From: an uncultured bacterium | GTDB lineage: Bacteria; Bacillota; Clostridia; Oscillospirales; Acutalibacteraceae | Assembly (NCBI GenBank): GCA_905215855.1 | Contig: CAJMRT010000007.1 | Span: 1-63,051 of the forward strand | Length of the DNA: 63,051 nucleotides | Reading direction: 5' to 3' | Shown: positions 35,181 to 43,855 of the stretch, piece after piece | Numbering within the stretch: the first letter of the stretch is position 1 | Layout: each line of letters starts with the position of its first letter | Notes under the pieces: model-generated | Database searches by the model: none | Seen by the model: the letters and a program-made list of their open reading frames with translations, nothing else | Told to the model about the DNA's origin: nothing | Position numbers and translations under genes: made by a program

Positions 35181-36528
35181 AGCTTTCAATATACTCCAGA
35201 TTTGCGTTTTGCTGTTCAAGTGTTGATGCGTAATAAGCCTGTCCCTTGCTGTCGTGACAGAAGAAGTAGTAATCAGTGCTGTTCGGGTTAAGTGCGGCAA
35301 TTATCGCATCCATACCGGGGTTGCAGATTGGGCCGTAAGGAAGTCCCTTCTTATCATATGTGTCGTATCTGCTCTTGTATGTACTTCTGTCATTTTCGGG
35401 AACATCTTCAAGGCTTCTGTAAGGGTAAAACTTTGTCGAATCAAGACCGAGGTTTGACACACCGGCACTGCTGTCGGCTGTAAGACGGTTGTGAAGAATT
35501 GATGAGATGTAGTACATATCCTCTTTGTTAGCCGCCTCTGCCTGAATGATTGACGCAATTGTCATAACCTGATCAAGCGAATACTTTGTATCGCTCTCCT
35601 CAACCATTTTCAAAACTGTTGTTTTCTTTGAATAGCCATCAACAGTCTGCTTTTCGTTTATCTTTGTTTCGTAGTTATTAAGAAGCTTGTAGATTACGGA
35701 CTCTGCATTTTCATTTTTGTAGAATTCGTATGTATCGGGGTAGAGATAACCCTCCAGCTTGTAGTAACGCTTGTCCGCATTTGTTTCAGCCTTGATAAAA
35801 TCAAAATCGCCGTCAAATTTGTCGGAATTGCACAATGAAAGGAACTCGTCCTTGTCACCCAAAGCACCGTTCTTTTTGAGAGTGTCGGCAATTTCAAGAA
35901 CGCTCTCACCCTCGGTAATTGTAACGGAAACCGTGTCGGTTCTGTTGTTGTTACTCGAAAGGAAGTTGACAATTGCCTCGTAGTCCATATTTTTGCGGAT
36001 TTCATATGTACCCTGAGTGAAATCATCGGCTGACTTTGTAACTTTGACAAAAAGCTTGAAATATGACGGCTCACCGATTACCTTGTTGTCGACAAGCACC
36101 TTTGTAACATCGTCAACTGTCGGATTTTCGGGAATCTCAATCTTGACTGTCGAAGAATCGGTTCTGTTTACGGCAAGCAAATCGTTCATACCTGTTATCA
36201 TATAAACGGCAGCCATTGCACCGACAATCACAACCGAGATTATCCATGTAAGGCGGAAAATTCTGCGGTTATGTTTATTCTTCGCTTTAAGAGCCTTTTT
36301 TTCTTCCTTGTTCTTCTGTTTAAGAACATGCTTTGACTCTCTTGCCATCTGCTTTTTAACATCCTGACCGCTGTATGAATTGAGGTCGGACGGCTCACTT
36401 TCGGATTCACCGTACATATTTTCATCTTCGTACTCGGTTTCGTCAATGTTAAGTCTGAAATTTTCAGCTCTTTTGCGACGCTGAGCGTTAAGCTCCTGTT
36501 CGCTCATATTAAAATTATCAGGGTTCAT
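35170..36528 (-). CDS. mltG: Endolytic transglycosylase MltG
   Basis: Membrane-anchored lytic transglycosylase that cuts new glycan strands. The ~90-residue cytosolic N-terminus is highly charged; one membrane helix follows at about 92-112, a LysM-like domain (residues about 130-240), and the YceG domain. The catalytic Glu is in IASIIQAEAANKEDM and the C-terminal motif is PYGPICNPGMDAI. Length 452 aa. The start lies six bases after the cyclo-ligase gene, with AAAGGA inside that gene's end. Confidence 0.95.
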   Translation of the reverse strand: MNPDNFNMSEQELNAQRRKRAENFRLNIDETEYEDENMYGESESEPSDLNSYSGQDVKKQMARESKHVLKQKNKEEKKALKAKNKHNRRIFRLTWIISVVIVGAMAAVYMITGMNDLLAVNRTDSSTVKIEIPENPTVDDVTKVLVDNKVIGEPSYFKLFVKVTKSADDFTQGTYEIRKNMDYEAIVNFLSSNNNRTDTVSVTITEGESVLEIADTLKKNGALGDKDEFLSLCNSDKFDGDFDFIKAETNADKRYYKLEGYLYPDTYEFYKNENAESVIYKLLNNYETKINEKQTVDGYSKKTTVLKMVEESDTKYSLDQVMTIASIIQAEAANKEDMYYISSILHNRLTADSSAGVSNLGLDSTKFYPYRSLEDVPENDRSTYKSRYDTYDKKGLPYGPICNPGMDAIIAALNPNSTDYYFFCHDSKGQAYYASTLEQQNANLEYIESYDN

Positions 36529-36534
36529 AATGTA

Positions 36535-37137
36535 TCATTCCTTTACAAACTCGTTATTTGTTCGGTTGGTATATTTTTCGGTAATCACGGCATCAACGGG
36601 GCGGTCGAACACTCCCGAGGGCAGGGTATGCTCTATACATTTGGAGTAGCAAAGTCCCACGCTTGTTCCCGAAAATTTCTGCAAAAATCTGTCATAGTAA
36701 CCTTTGCCGAATCCAAGGCGGAATCCCTGCGTATCAAAGCAAAGTCCCGGTACAAGGCAAAGTCCGTGTGAGAAATCCTCGTACTTTTCGCAGACTTCGG
36801 GGTTTGGTTCCATAATTGAAAAAGCACCCTTTTCAAGCTGAGAAAGTGAGGTCACAAGGTAAAAATCCATTTCGCCGAAATTGTTTTTGCACTTTGGCAG
36901 AGCAAGTTTTTTGCCGTCTTTCAGCGTTGTTTCAAGGATGAGCGAGGTGTCAACCTCAATCGGTGATGAAACAAAGGCAAAAAGCACATCACAGCTTTTG
37001 TATTCCTCACTTGCCAGAAAAGCGTTCTGCAAGGCGAGGTCAAGCTGTTGTTTCTTTTCGGGAGGACAGTTTTTGCGGATTTTTTTATATTTTGCACGGA
37101 GCTGACTTTTCAGCTCACGGACATTTTTTACAGGCAT
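36535..37137 (-). CDS. 5-formyltetrahydrofolate cyclo-ligase
   Basis: Converts 5-formyl-THF to 5,10-methenyl-THF with ATP. The family signature GFRLGFGKGYYDRFL is near residue 137, and the ATP-binding N-terminus reads KSQLRAKYKKIRK. Length 200 aa. It overlaps the DJ-1 gene by 10 bases. Being in the same transcript as thyX suggests a folate-recycling role alongside thymidylate synthesis. Confidence 0.93.
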   Translation of the reverse strand: MPVKNVRELKSQLRAKYKKIRKNCPPEKKQQLDLALQNAFLASEEYKSCDVLFAFVSSPIEVDTSLILETTLKDGKKLALPKCKNNFGEMDFYLVTSLSQLEKGAFSIMEPNPEVCEKYEDFSHGLCLVPGLCFDTQGFRLGFGKGYYDRFLQKFSGTSVGLCYSKCIEHTLPSGVFDRPVDAVITEKYTNRTNNEFVKE

Positions 37138-37667
37138 TGCATATCACCGATAACCTTGTCGGCGGCATCCTTTGATACTGCGAGAGAAACAATTGCGTGA
37201 CCGAATTCAATCGCACAGCCTGCGCCCTTTGCGGTAATAATATTGCCGTCCGTTACGGTGTGAGTGCCTGTATAGTCTGCACCCTTGAGTTCCTTTTCAA
37301 ATCCGGGGAAACAGGTTGCCTTTTTGCCGTCAAGGATTCCCAGGTGACCGAGAATTGACGGAGCGGCACAGATTGCGGCAACGATTTTACCGTTCTCATA
37401 GCTATATTTAACAGCCTCAAGAACCTTTTCGTTTGCCTCAAGGTTGAGAGTTCCGGGCATACCGCCGGGGAGTACAACACCCTGAACATCGTCAAGGTCG
37501 ATATTGTCAATTGCGATATCGGCTTTTACAGGCACACCGTGTGAGCTTGTGACACATTCGCCTGTTACACCGACTGTTTTAACATTAAGCTTTGCCCTGC
37601 GCATTACATCAACGGGGGCAAGCGCCTCTGTTTCTTCAAAGCCTTCTGCAAGAAATACATAGAACAT
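37128..37667 (-). CDS. DJ-1/PfpI family protein
   Basis: Protein of the DJ-1 superfamily (deglycase/chaperone-like; family function debated). The nucleophile Cys is in AAICAAPS near residue 103 and the conserved Glu is in AEGFEETEA (residue ~14). Also GGMPGTLNL. Length 179 aa. The open frame extends 42 bases upstream to overlap the GNAT gene, but the chosen ATG has AAAGGAAG. It is the fifth gene of the operon. Confidence 0.9.
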   Translation of the reverse strand: MFYVFLAEGFEETEALAPVDVMRRAKLNVKTVGVTGECVTSSHGVPVKADIAIDNIDLDDVQGVVLPGGMPGTLNLEANEKVLEAVKYSYENGKIVAAICAAPSILGHLGILDGKKATCFPGFEKELKGADYTGTHTVTDGNIITAKGAGCAIEFGHAIVSLAVSKDAADKVIGDMQCL

Positions 37668-37680
37668 AGTAAACTTCCTT

Positions 37681-38469
37681 TCAGGAAAGAGTAATCCCGA
37701 TATAGACATCGTCGGGAATTTTATGGTTTTTGTCGAGTGATTTAATCATTCCGCATTTTTGTAACCGACAGTTTTCAAAAAGAGCGTTGTCGGATTTGCC
37801 CGTAAACACAAACTTTTCGGATTTTGTACTTTTTAGCAAAAGTGCGGAAAGGTCGTTTATATTTTTATAAGCCGAGTAAAAAACATCGGCAGTATTTTCG
37901 TTTTCATCAAATACGGCAAAGCAGTCATTCTTATTTATCACCTTTGAGCCGTAAATCTCATAATAGGACCTTGCAAATTCAAAAAACCTCTCATTATATA
38001 TGAAAGAATTTTCTTTTGAACAGCCGATATTCAAGCCCTTATCTGCAAAATTTTCAAGCGTTTGCCTTGAAATTTCACGGCTTTTTACGGTACAGTTCAA
38101 AGCATATCCGAGCTTTGCGTAAAAACCGTACAAGCCGTCATTTGCAGGGAAAAGCAGAGAATACACATCACCGTTATTCTTTGCGTCATCAAGTGCAAAA
38201 TCAATCAGCCTTGACATTATCCCGTTGCCACGGTAAGATTCATCGGTTGACGCACCGCAAAGATAATGCGATTTTTCGCCGTTGAGCGTACCTTTTACAA
38301 GGTAAAGAGCCGAAACGATTCTATCGTCAACAACGGCACAGCAGCCGTCAAAAAGGTCTCTGTCAAAAATCAGATTGACGGCAGTTACATCCTCGTCAAA
38401 ACACGAGAGCCACAGCTTTTTAAGGCTTTCGGTATCGGATTTTTCGGTTTTGCGAAATATCGTTTTCAT
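37681..38469 (-). CDS. GNAT-family N-acetyltransferase
   Basis: The acetyl-CoA site is seen as CGASTDESYRGNGIMSRLIDFAL (residues about 90-112), preceded by the strand VVDDRIVSALYLV. The first 120 residues hold the GNAT fold; the last ~130 residues form a second, less conserved domain. Substrate cannot be named. It overlaps the DUF2156 gene by four bases. Confidence 0.82.
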   Translation of the reverse strand: MKTIFRKTEKSDTESLKKLWLSCFDEDVTAVNLIFDRDLFDGCCAVVDDRIVSALYLVKGTLNGEKSHYLCGASTDESYRGNGIMSRLIDFALDDAKNNGDVYSLLFPANDGLYGFYAKLGYALNCTVKSREISRQTLENFADKGLNIGCSKENSFIYNERFFEFARSYYEIYGSKVINKNDCFAVFDENENTADVFYSAYKNINDLSALLLKSTKSEKFVFTGKSDNALFENCRLQKCGMIKSLDKNHKIPDDVYIGITLS

Positions 38470-39356
38470 CGTTTTTTCGGTATTGCATTCCAGCGGTCAA
38501 GGATAATAACGGGATTGTATGAAAGTTTAGACTTTTTTAGTCCCTCAAGTCCCATATCTTCCTCACGGTTGATGTACTCGTACTGCGTAAGAGTTTTGGC
38601 AAATTCGTTGTTGATTACGGCATAAACACCGTCATATTCACGAAGTGCCTTTTCAAAGTTAATGTCATACACCTTGGGTGAAATTTCACTTCCGAGAGTC
38701 ATGGCAACAGGCTTTGAGTCAACATACAGTACAGCGCCCTTGACATTATATTCGTCTTTGAGGTCGCACATTTCCCTGATTGCCGTAATTTCGCTTGAAG
38801 CTTCGGGATCGGTGTCATTTTCCGCACACCACATTTTTGCAACCGTCAATGCATCGGGAATATTTGAATCCGACAGCGTTTCAAAACGGGTGTCTGTGTA
38901 GGTTCTGTAAAATTTTGAAATGTGGTTACGCTTTGCGTGAAACCTTTTGCCCGCAAGGGTTGCAAGGTCACGGGAAGTGTAGATGTAATCCTGATTTTCA
39001 GGCGAACGAACATAATCAAATTTGTCGGGAAACATTGTTTCAAGCATTGCACGATTGCCGTTTGTCAGCATAACAATTTGCAAATTGCCGTTTCTCTCCT
39101 CGGCATCTTTAAAAACTTCTTCAAGCGCACCCTTTATATTTTTGCCTGTAGGCATACAGTAACCCCAAACAGACTCGTCGGGATTACAATACACCTTAAC
39201 AACAGTATCATCATAAAAAGCAAATTTAATATTGTATTCGTTTCGCCAAAGATAAGCGTTCAAAAGGTTGGTATCGCAACCCATGCACTCATCATAATCG
39301 TAGTATTTTTTAAGTTTGTTTATGTCACTTTGCTCAATTTTTTTAAAGCTCAGCAT
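38466..39356 (-). CDS. DUF2156 (LPG-synthase C-terminal-like) protein
   Basis: A two-lobed GNAT-like fold of the DUF2156 family, related to the catalytic domain of lysyl-phosphatidylglycerol synthases but lacking any membrane part. Visible features are LAGKRFHAKRNHISKFYRTY in the middle and AYAVINNEFAKTL-type sequence near the end. It overlaps tmk by 14 bases and the GNAT gene by four. Transfer of an aminoacyl or acyl group is likely; the acceptor is unknown. Confidence 0.82.
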   Translation of the reverse strand: MLSFKKIEQSDINKLKKYYDYDECMGCDTNLLNAYLWRNEYNIKFAFYDDTVVKVYCNPDESVWGYCMPTGKNIKGALEEVFKDAEERNGNLQIVMLTNGNRAMLETMFPDKFDYVRSPENQDYIYTSRDLATLAGKRFHAKRNHISKFYRTYTDTRFETLSDSNIPDALTVAKMWCAENDTDPEASSEITAIREMCDLKDEYNVKGAVLYVDSKPVAMTLGSEISPKVYDINFEKALREYDGVYAVINNEFAKTLTQYEYINREEDMGLEGLKKSKLSYNPVIILDRWNAIPKKR

Positions 39357-40017
39357 AAATTTCAGCCGCTGCCCTCTCTATCTCTTCCGATATTTTTTCT
39401 ATACTCTTAATCTCTCCGTTTTCACAGCAATTAATAACCTTCCAGCCGCATTTTTTAGCGGCATAAACTGCACTTTTTCGACAATCAAGAAGAAAACGGA
39501 GGTTTTTCTCATGCAAATCTTTCTTGCTGTTGTCACCGCCGTAGCGTTTTTCCATAAGCTTCTGCGAAACCTCAGGCTCAACATCAAGATAGATTACAAG
39601 ATCGGGTTTCGGAATCCCGAGCTTTTCGTATTCAAAATCGTTCAGCCAATCAATAAAGCTGTTCCACTCCTCTTTAGGGAGTTTGGACATCTGATAAATT
39701 ATATTTGAAGTCACATAGCGGTCGCTTAAAATCACACCGCCGTTGTCACATTCCTTTTTCCAGAGCTGAAGATAGCTTGCAACACGGTCAACCGCATAAA
39801 ATGCACTCGCCGCATAGGCATTGACATCATCGGGCTTGTCGCCGAATTCGCCGTCAAGATACATCTTCACGGGAGCGGCGGCAGGGCTTTCATAATTCGG
39901 AAATTCAAGCTTTGTGACATTTTTGCCGAGAGCGGAAATTTTTTCGCACAAAATCTTTGTCTGCGTAGCTTTTCCGCTGCCGTCAAGTCCCTCAATAACA
40001 ATAATTTTGCTTTTCAT
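39343..40017 (-). CDS. tmk: Thymidylate kinase
   Basis: Phosphorylates dTMP to dTDP with ATP. The P-loop is GLDGSGKATQ (residues 9-18), the lid and base-binding region include SDRYVTSN and IYLDVEPEVS. Length 224 aa, slightly longer than the usual 205-215. It lies nine bases after thyX, so the kinase is made from the same transcript as the synthase that supplies its substrate. Confidence 0.95.
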   Translation of the reverse strand: MKSKIIVIEGLDGSGKATQTKILCEKISALGKNVTKLEFPNYESPAAAPVKMYLDGEFGDKPDDVNAYAASAFYAVDRVASYLQLWKKECDNGGVILSDRYVTSNIIYQMSKLPKEEWNSFIDWLNDFEYEKLGIPKPDLVIYLDVEPEVSQKLMEKRYGGDNSKKDLHEKNLRFLLDCRKSAVYAAKKCGWKVINCCENGEIKSIEKISEEIERAAAEIYAEL

Positions 40018-40026
40018 ATATATACC

Positions 40027-40833
40027 TTACTTTTCTCTGCCGTATTTCTGACGCATTTCCTTTTGCTTTCCGCAACACATATTGCCCTCGGGGCATGGTC
40101 CGAACAGACAGGACGGACCGCAGTTTTTGAAAAGATGCGGAGCAACCTCAAGACACTGCAAAAGCATTTGCTCGGCAACCTCACGGATTTCCCATTGTGC
40201 TCTGTTGCAGCAACGGTGTGCAAAAAAGTTCTGCAAGCTTCTTGCATTGAAAGTGCAGACAATTTTTGTTGTCGATGCATTCGGTAAAATAAATCTTGCG
40301 TCCTCATTCGCTTTCTTAATAAAAGCGTTGCAGTTTTTTTTATCGTCAGCCTTGTAGGCATTGATAATTTCTTCATCGGTTCCGCTGTACTTATCGGGAC
40401 ATTTCTCGTTGATGTAACCAACAGCAAGTGCATCTCTGATTTCCTTGTAAGCGTCAGCCTCAACCTTGAGAGCCTTTTCATAAGCGGCAAGAGCCTTTTC
40501 GTTCTTTGCAATCTCGGGCGGAGTTACAAAGTCAAACCTTGTGCCGTCAACATATCGCTGTGACTGCTGACTGTAGGACGCAATTCTGTGGCGGACAAGC
40601 TGGTGTGAGCAAGCCCTTGAAATGCCCTCAATACCGAATGTAAAATATGCGTGTTCGGTCGGGCTTGCATGACCGAGGCTTGCAAGCATATCAATAAACG
40701 AGGAAGTTTTTTCCTCGTCAAGACCTTCTCTTATATCTTCAATACCTGACGGTGAGTAGCAAAGCTTTGCCGCCATTGCAACCGTCTGTTCGGGGTTTGG
40801 TGTGTGTGTAAGGAGTGTTACCTTTATTGCCAT
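40027..40833 (-). CDS. thyX: FAD-dependent thymidylate synthase ThyX
   Basis: Makes dTMP from dUMP with methylene-THF, FAD and NADPH. The ThyX signature RHRIASYSQQSQRY (near residue 80) matches RHRxxSxNxxSxR with Ser at the Asn position. FNARSLQNFFAHRCCNRAQWEIR is the second family block. Length 268 aa; the Cys-rich tail (CGPSCLFGPCPEGNMCC) is common in Clostridia copies. First gene of the operon, behind a near-ideal promoter. Confidence 0.96.
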   Translation of the reverse strand: MAIKVTLLTHTPNPEQTVAMAAKLCYSPSGIEDIREGLDEEKTSSFIDMLASLGHASPTEHAYFTFGIEGISRACSHQLVRHRIASYSQQSQRYVDGTRFDFVTPPEIAKNEKALAAYEKALKVEADAYKEIRDALAVGYINEKCPDKYSGTDEEIINAYKADDKKNCNAFIKKANEDARFILPNASTTKIVCTFNARSLQNFFAHRCCNRAQWEIREVAEQMLLQCLEVAPHLFKNCGPSCLFGPCPEGNMCCGKQKEMRQKYGREK

Positions 40834-40892
40834 TTTTCGTTTTCATCTCCCGTTTTCGATAAAGTTATTCACAATTTCCTATATTCAGATTT

Positions 40893-40921
40893 ATTATAAC
40901 ATTATTATTCAGTCTTTTCAA
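40893..40921 (-). promoter_or_regulatory. Promoter of the thyX-tmk operon
   Basis: TTGAAA and a perfect TATAAT with a 17-base spacer on the minus strand, about 60 bases before thyX. Confidence 0.8.
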
Positions 40922-40930
40922 TGGTAAAAA

Positions 40931-40969
40931 CGAGCAAAAATCCCGACAGCACAAAACCTGTCGGGATTT
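40931..40969 (-). terminator. Terminator of the leucine-rich/FN3 gene
   Basis: Twelve-pair perfect stem AAATCCCGACAG with an eight-base loop and TTTTTGC on the minus strand. It overlaps the upstream edge of the thyX promoter region. Confidence 0.85.
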
Positions 40970-40981
40970 ATGATTATAATA

Positions 40982-42844
40982 TTATTTTCTTGTAATTGAC
41001 CAACCCTTTGAGTTGTAACCGCTTACCGTTTTGCCTTTTCTGTCAATACAACGAACTGTGTAGGTTACCTTCTTACCCTTTTTAGCACCTGAATCTGTGA
41101 AAGAGGTTGAAGTTGTATCCTTAACCTTTGTCCAACTTCCGCCGTCATATTTTCTGTAAAGTCTGTAGCCGTAAACGCCTGCGATTTTATTCCAAGTTAC
41201 GCTTACACCCTTTGATGTGTTTGAAAGCCTTGTAATTGTCGGAGCAACGGGAGTATAGGTCATCGACCAACCCTTTGAATAAAAACCGCTGACGGTGTTG
41301 CCGTTCTTGTCAATGCAACGGATTGTGTATGTTTCGGTTCTGTTAGGACTTACTCCCGAATCGGTGAACGATGTGGCAGTTGTGTCCTTAAATCTCTTCC
41401 AACCACCTGACGATGTTTTATAGTAAAGTCTGTAACCGTAAACGCCTGCGATTTTATTCCACGAAATTTTGATACCGCCCGATGTGTTTTCAAGTTTAGA
41501 AATTATCGGGACAGCGGGTGTGTATTTTTTTGACCAACCGTTTGAGTTAAAACCACTGATTGTGTTGCCGTTCTTGTCAATACAACGGATTGTGTAGGTT
41601 TCGGTTCTGTTAGGACTTACTCCCGAATCGGTGAACGATGTTGCGGTTGTGTCCTTAAAGCGTTTCCAACCACCCGACGCAGGCTTGTAATAAAGTCTGT
41701 AGCCGTAAGCGCCCGAAACCTTATTCCACGAAATCTTGATACCGCCTGTTGTGTTTGCAAGACTTGTAATTTGCGGAGTGGGAAGATTTACGGTAACCTT
41801 GCAGTTCGCTGTTTTTCCGTTGGAAGTTTTCACCGTAATTGTTGCTGTTCCCGACGCTTTGGCAGTTACCTTGCCATTTTTGTCAACAGTTGCAACGCTT
41901 GTGTTTGAACTGCTCCAAGTGTAGGAAGTCACGGCATTTGACGGTGAAACCGTCTTTGTAAGAGTATAACTCTTGCCGACATCTAAAGTTAATGCTGTTT
42001 TGTTTAATGATACTGAGGTTGGTTCGGAAATTTCAATAAACTTAAATCCATTTTCTTCCGCATATGTTTCAGCAACTGTACCTTTATATCCATAAATTGA
42101 ATTCAAAGATGTTCCAAATGTGTAAAGAGATATTTCCTTAACACTCTTCGGTATTATAACTGCTTTTAGATTTTCATTGAGAGTAAATCCCATTGGCATG
42201 GATAATTTACTAACAGAATCGGGTATTGTATATATTTCATCTTTCTTAGCAGGCGGATATTTTAATAGTTTTTTCTTATCCTTACTAAAAGCCACCCCAT
42301 CAATACTACAATAATATTTATTATTTTTGCTAATATCAATACATTCAAATGAATGACTACCATTTAAATCATATGTATCAAAAAAATTTTCCAATCCACT
42401 ACCTAAAGTTATTTCTTTTAAGCTATCACAAAATTGTAAAAAGCCACCACTTCTTGCATCTCCTGATCTAACAATATACATAACACTATCAGGTATTGTA
42501 ATTTCCTGTAAATTTGTACAACTATCAAAACATAGTGCACCTATTCTTAGAACACCATTTGGTATTATGACACTTCTAATATTTTTATTACTCAAAAATG
42601 CAGTATCTGATAATGCTGATACCTTATAACCGTAAATCGTTGATGGGATAGTAACATTAGCCGCAGAACCGTTATATCCTGTAATCGTACAAGTGTAATC
42701 ATCTTCAAGGGTATATTCAAAATCGCCGTAGGTTGCGCTTACGCTTTCCTGCGATTCGGCGGCTGAGGCTGTAATCGGCACGGCAACCGCAAAAGTTGAA
42801 AATGCCATTATACCCGAAAGGACTGCACATAATAATTTTTTCAT
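40982..42844 (-). CDS. Secreted leucine-rich repeat/Big2/FN3 protein
   Basis: Signal peptide (1-29), then BspA-type leucine-rich repeats (about 40-270) with phrases such as IGALCFDSCTNLQEITIP. A bacterial Ig-like Big2 domain (about 280-355) contains TYTWSSSNTSVATVDKNGKVTAKASGT-like sequence. Three FN3-like repeats of ~87 residues follow. The first two FN3 repeats are nearly identical, suggesting recent duplication. The DNA from about 42000 to 42720 is much richer in A/T than the rest, so the leucine-rich part may have come from elsewhere. Ribosome site AGGAGG; a TTG 18 bases upstream is rejected. Probably an adhesin or cell-surface binding protein. Confidence 0.85.
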   Translation of the reverse strand: MKKLLCAVLSGIMAFSTFAVAVPITASAAESQESVSATYGDFEYTLEDDYTCTITGYNGSAANVTIPSTIYGYKVSALSDTAFLSNKNIRSVIIPNGVLRIGALCFDSCTNLQEITIPDSVMYIVRSGDARSGGFLQFCDSLKEITLGSGLENFFDTYDLNGSHSFECIDISKNNKYYCSIDGVAFSKDKKKLLKYPPAKKDEIYTIPDSVSKLSMPMGFTLNENLKAVIIPKSVKEISLYTFGTSLNSIYGYKGTVAETYAEENGFKFIEISEPTSVSLNKTALTLDVGKSYTLTKTVSPSNAVTSYTWSSSNTSVATVDKNGKVTAKASGTATITVKTSNGKTANCKVTVNLPTPQITSLANTTGGIKISWNKVSGAYGYRLYYKPASGGWKRFKDTTATSFTDSGVSPNRTETYTIRCIDKNGNTISGFNSNGWSKKYTPAVPIISKLENTSGGIKISWNKIAGVYGYRLYYKTSSGGWKRFKDTTATSFTDSGVSPNRTETYTIRCIDKNGNTVSGFYSKGWSMTYTPVAPTITRLSNTSKGVSVTWNKIAGVYGYRLYRKYDGGSWTKVKDTTSTSFTDSGAKKGKKVTYTVRCIDRKGKTVSGYNSKGWSITRK

Positions 42845-42973
42845 TTTCTTTCCTCCTGACAAGAATTTTTAATAAAATAATTATCTTATTAAGATAATTA
42901 TATATTCCTATTTTGCAATTGTCAACATATTTTAATCTGATTTGGCTATTATTTTTATTATTTATGAAACAAA

Positions 42974-42982
42974 TGGTATAAT
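42974..42982 (+). promoter_or_regulatory. Extended -10 box of the XRE gene
   Basis: TGG directly before a perfect TATAAT, 38 bases upstream of the start codon, with no good -35 box. Confidence 0.5.
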
Positions 42983-43019
42983 AAATCAAAGAAACTAAAT
43001 TACAGGCAAAGGTGTTATT

Positions 43020-43346
43020 ATGGAGTTTTCAGTCAGATTAAAAGAATTGCGTGTTGACAACGATATGTCACAGACTGAGCTTGCGGAAAAGCTTAATTTA
43101 AAGGCGAGTGCAATTTCAAAATATGAAAAGGGCATTACACAGCCGTCTATTGACACGCTCAAAAATTTGGCGGAAATTTTCAGCGTTACGGTTGACTACC
43201 TTATCGGTATGTCAGATATCAAAAATCCATACAGCAACTCACAAATCACACCGAGCGAAGCCGATTTGATTGAACACTTTAGGCAACTGACCTACGAAAA
43301 CAAAATCCGAATTGATGAAAGAATTAAAACAATGGCAGATGCGTGA
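43020..43346 (+). CDS. XRE-family transcription regulator
   Basis: Helix-turn-helix of the Cro/C1 type at residues 6-60 (LKELRVDNDMSQTELAEKLN, ISKYEKGITQPS). A ~45-residue C-terminal helix region follows. Length 108 aa. The ATG follows AAAGG. It is divergent from the leucine-rich surface protein, with about 175 bases between, so it may regulate that gene or itself. A terminator follows. Confidence 0.9.
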   Translation: MEFSVRLKELRVDNDMSQTELAEKLNLKASAISKYEKGITQPSIDTLKNLAEIFSVTVDYLIGMSDIKNPYSNSQITPSEADLIEHFRQLTYENKIRIDERIKTMADA

Positions 43347-43373
43347 TACTGCGTAATATATAGTAAGATGTAA

Positions 43374-43400
43374 GCGGAGAGTATCCGCCTTTTTTATTTT
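43374..43400 (+). terminator. Terminator of the XRE gene
   Basis: Five-pair stem GCGGA/TCCGC followed by CTTTTTTATTTT. Confidence 0.7.
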
Positions 43401-43676
43401 AGAACGAAATTTGATTAAAAAATTGATTTGCAATAATAAATCGGTTGGTGATAAGGGTATATAAGTTAAATTAAGTATAATATAGTGTGTCGGGCGATCA
43501 AAAACCGCCGTTTATTTTGCCCCAAAACAGTTGGAAATAAAATTTTATTTCGCTTGCAGAATTATCCAAATAAGACAATTTTAATCAATTGCAAAATTGT
43601 AGTGGCAGACATCGAATGCAGACAAGTAACGGTACAAATTATATATTAAAATAAATTTTATGAGTGCCGCAATCCT

Positions 43677-43701
43677 GTAGGTGCGGATATCATCCGCCCG
43701 C
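43677..43701 (-). repeat. Dispersed palindromic element R7
   Basis: Reverse orientation: GTAG, then arms GCGGAT and ATCCGC around ATC, ending CCGC. Confidence 0.75.
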
Positions 43702-43761
43702 CTTGACGAATGTTTATGTTTATGCAAATATTTTGGTATAACCCAAACTGTGTGTTCAAAC

Positions 43762-43780
43762 TTGCACGCATTGCGTGCAA
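43762..43780 (+). repeat. Accessory perfect hairpin
   Basis: Arms TTGCACGC and GCGTGCAA around ATT; same layout as the hairpins at 16471 and 43783. Confidence 0.7.
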
Positions 43781-43782
43781 AT

Positions 43783-43799
43783 CGTGTGCAACGCACACG
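43783..43799 (+). repeat. Accessory perfect hairpin with AAC loop
   Basis: Arms CGTGTGC and GCACACG around AAC. Confidence 0.7.
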
Positions 43800-43802
43800 A
43801 AT

Positions 43803-43825
43803 GGGAGAACGAGGTTCTCCCCTAC
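43803..43825 (+). repeat. Dispersed palindromic element R9
   Basis: Arms GGGAGAAC/GTTCTCCC around GAG, ending CTAC; same core as R4. Confidence 0.85.
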
Positions 43826-43827
43826 GA

Positions 43828-43853
43828 TTGATTTGTGTTTGCGCACAAATCAA
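43828..43853 (+). repeat. Accessory hairpin, 10-bp arms
   Basis: TTGATTTGTG and CACAAATCAA pair around TTTGCG, directly between R9 and R10. Confidence 0.7.
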
Positions 43854-43855
43854 AT

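Noticed and set aside
40014..40511. Minus-strand 165-codon frame over thyX
   Set aside because: Same strand but shifted frame of thyX; Arg/Leu/Thr-rich shadow composition.
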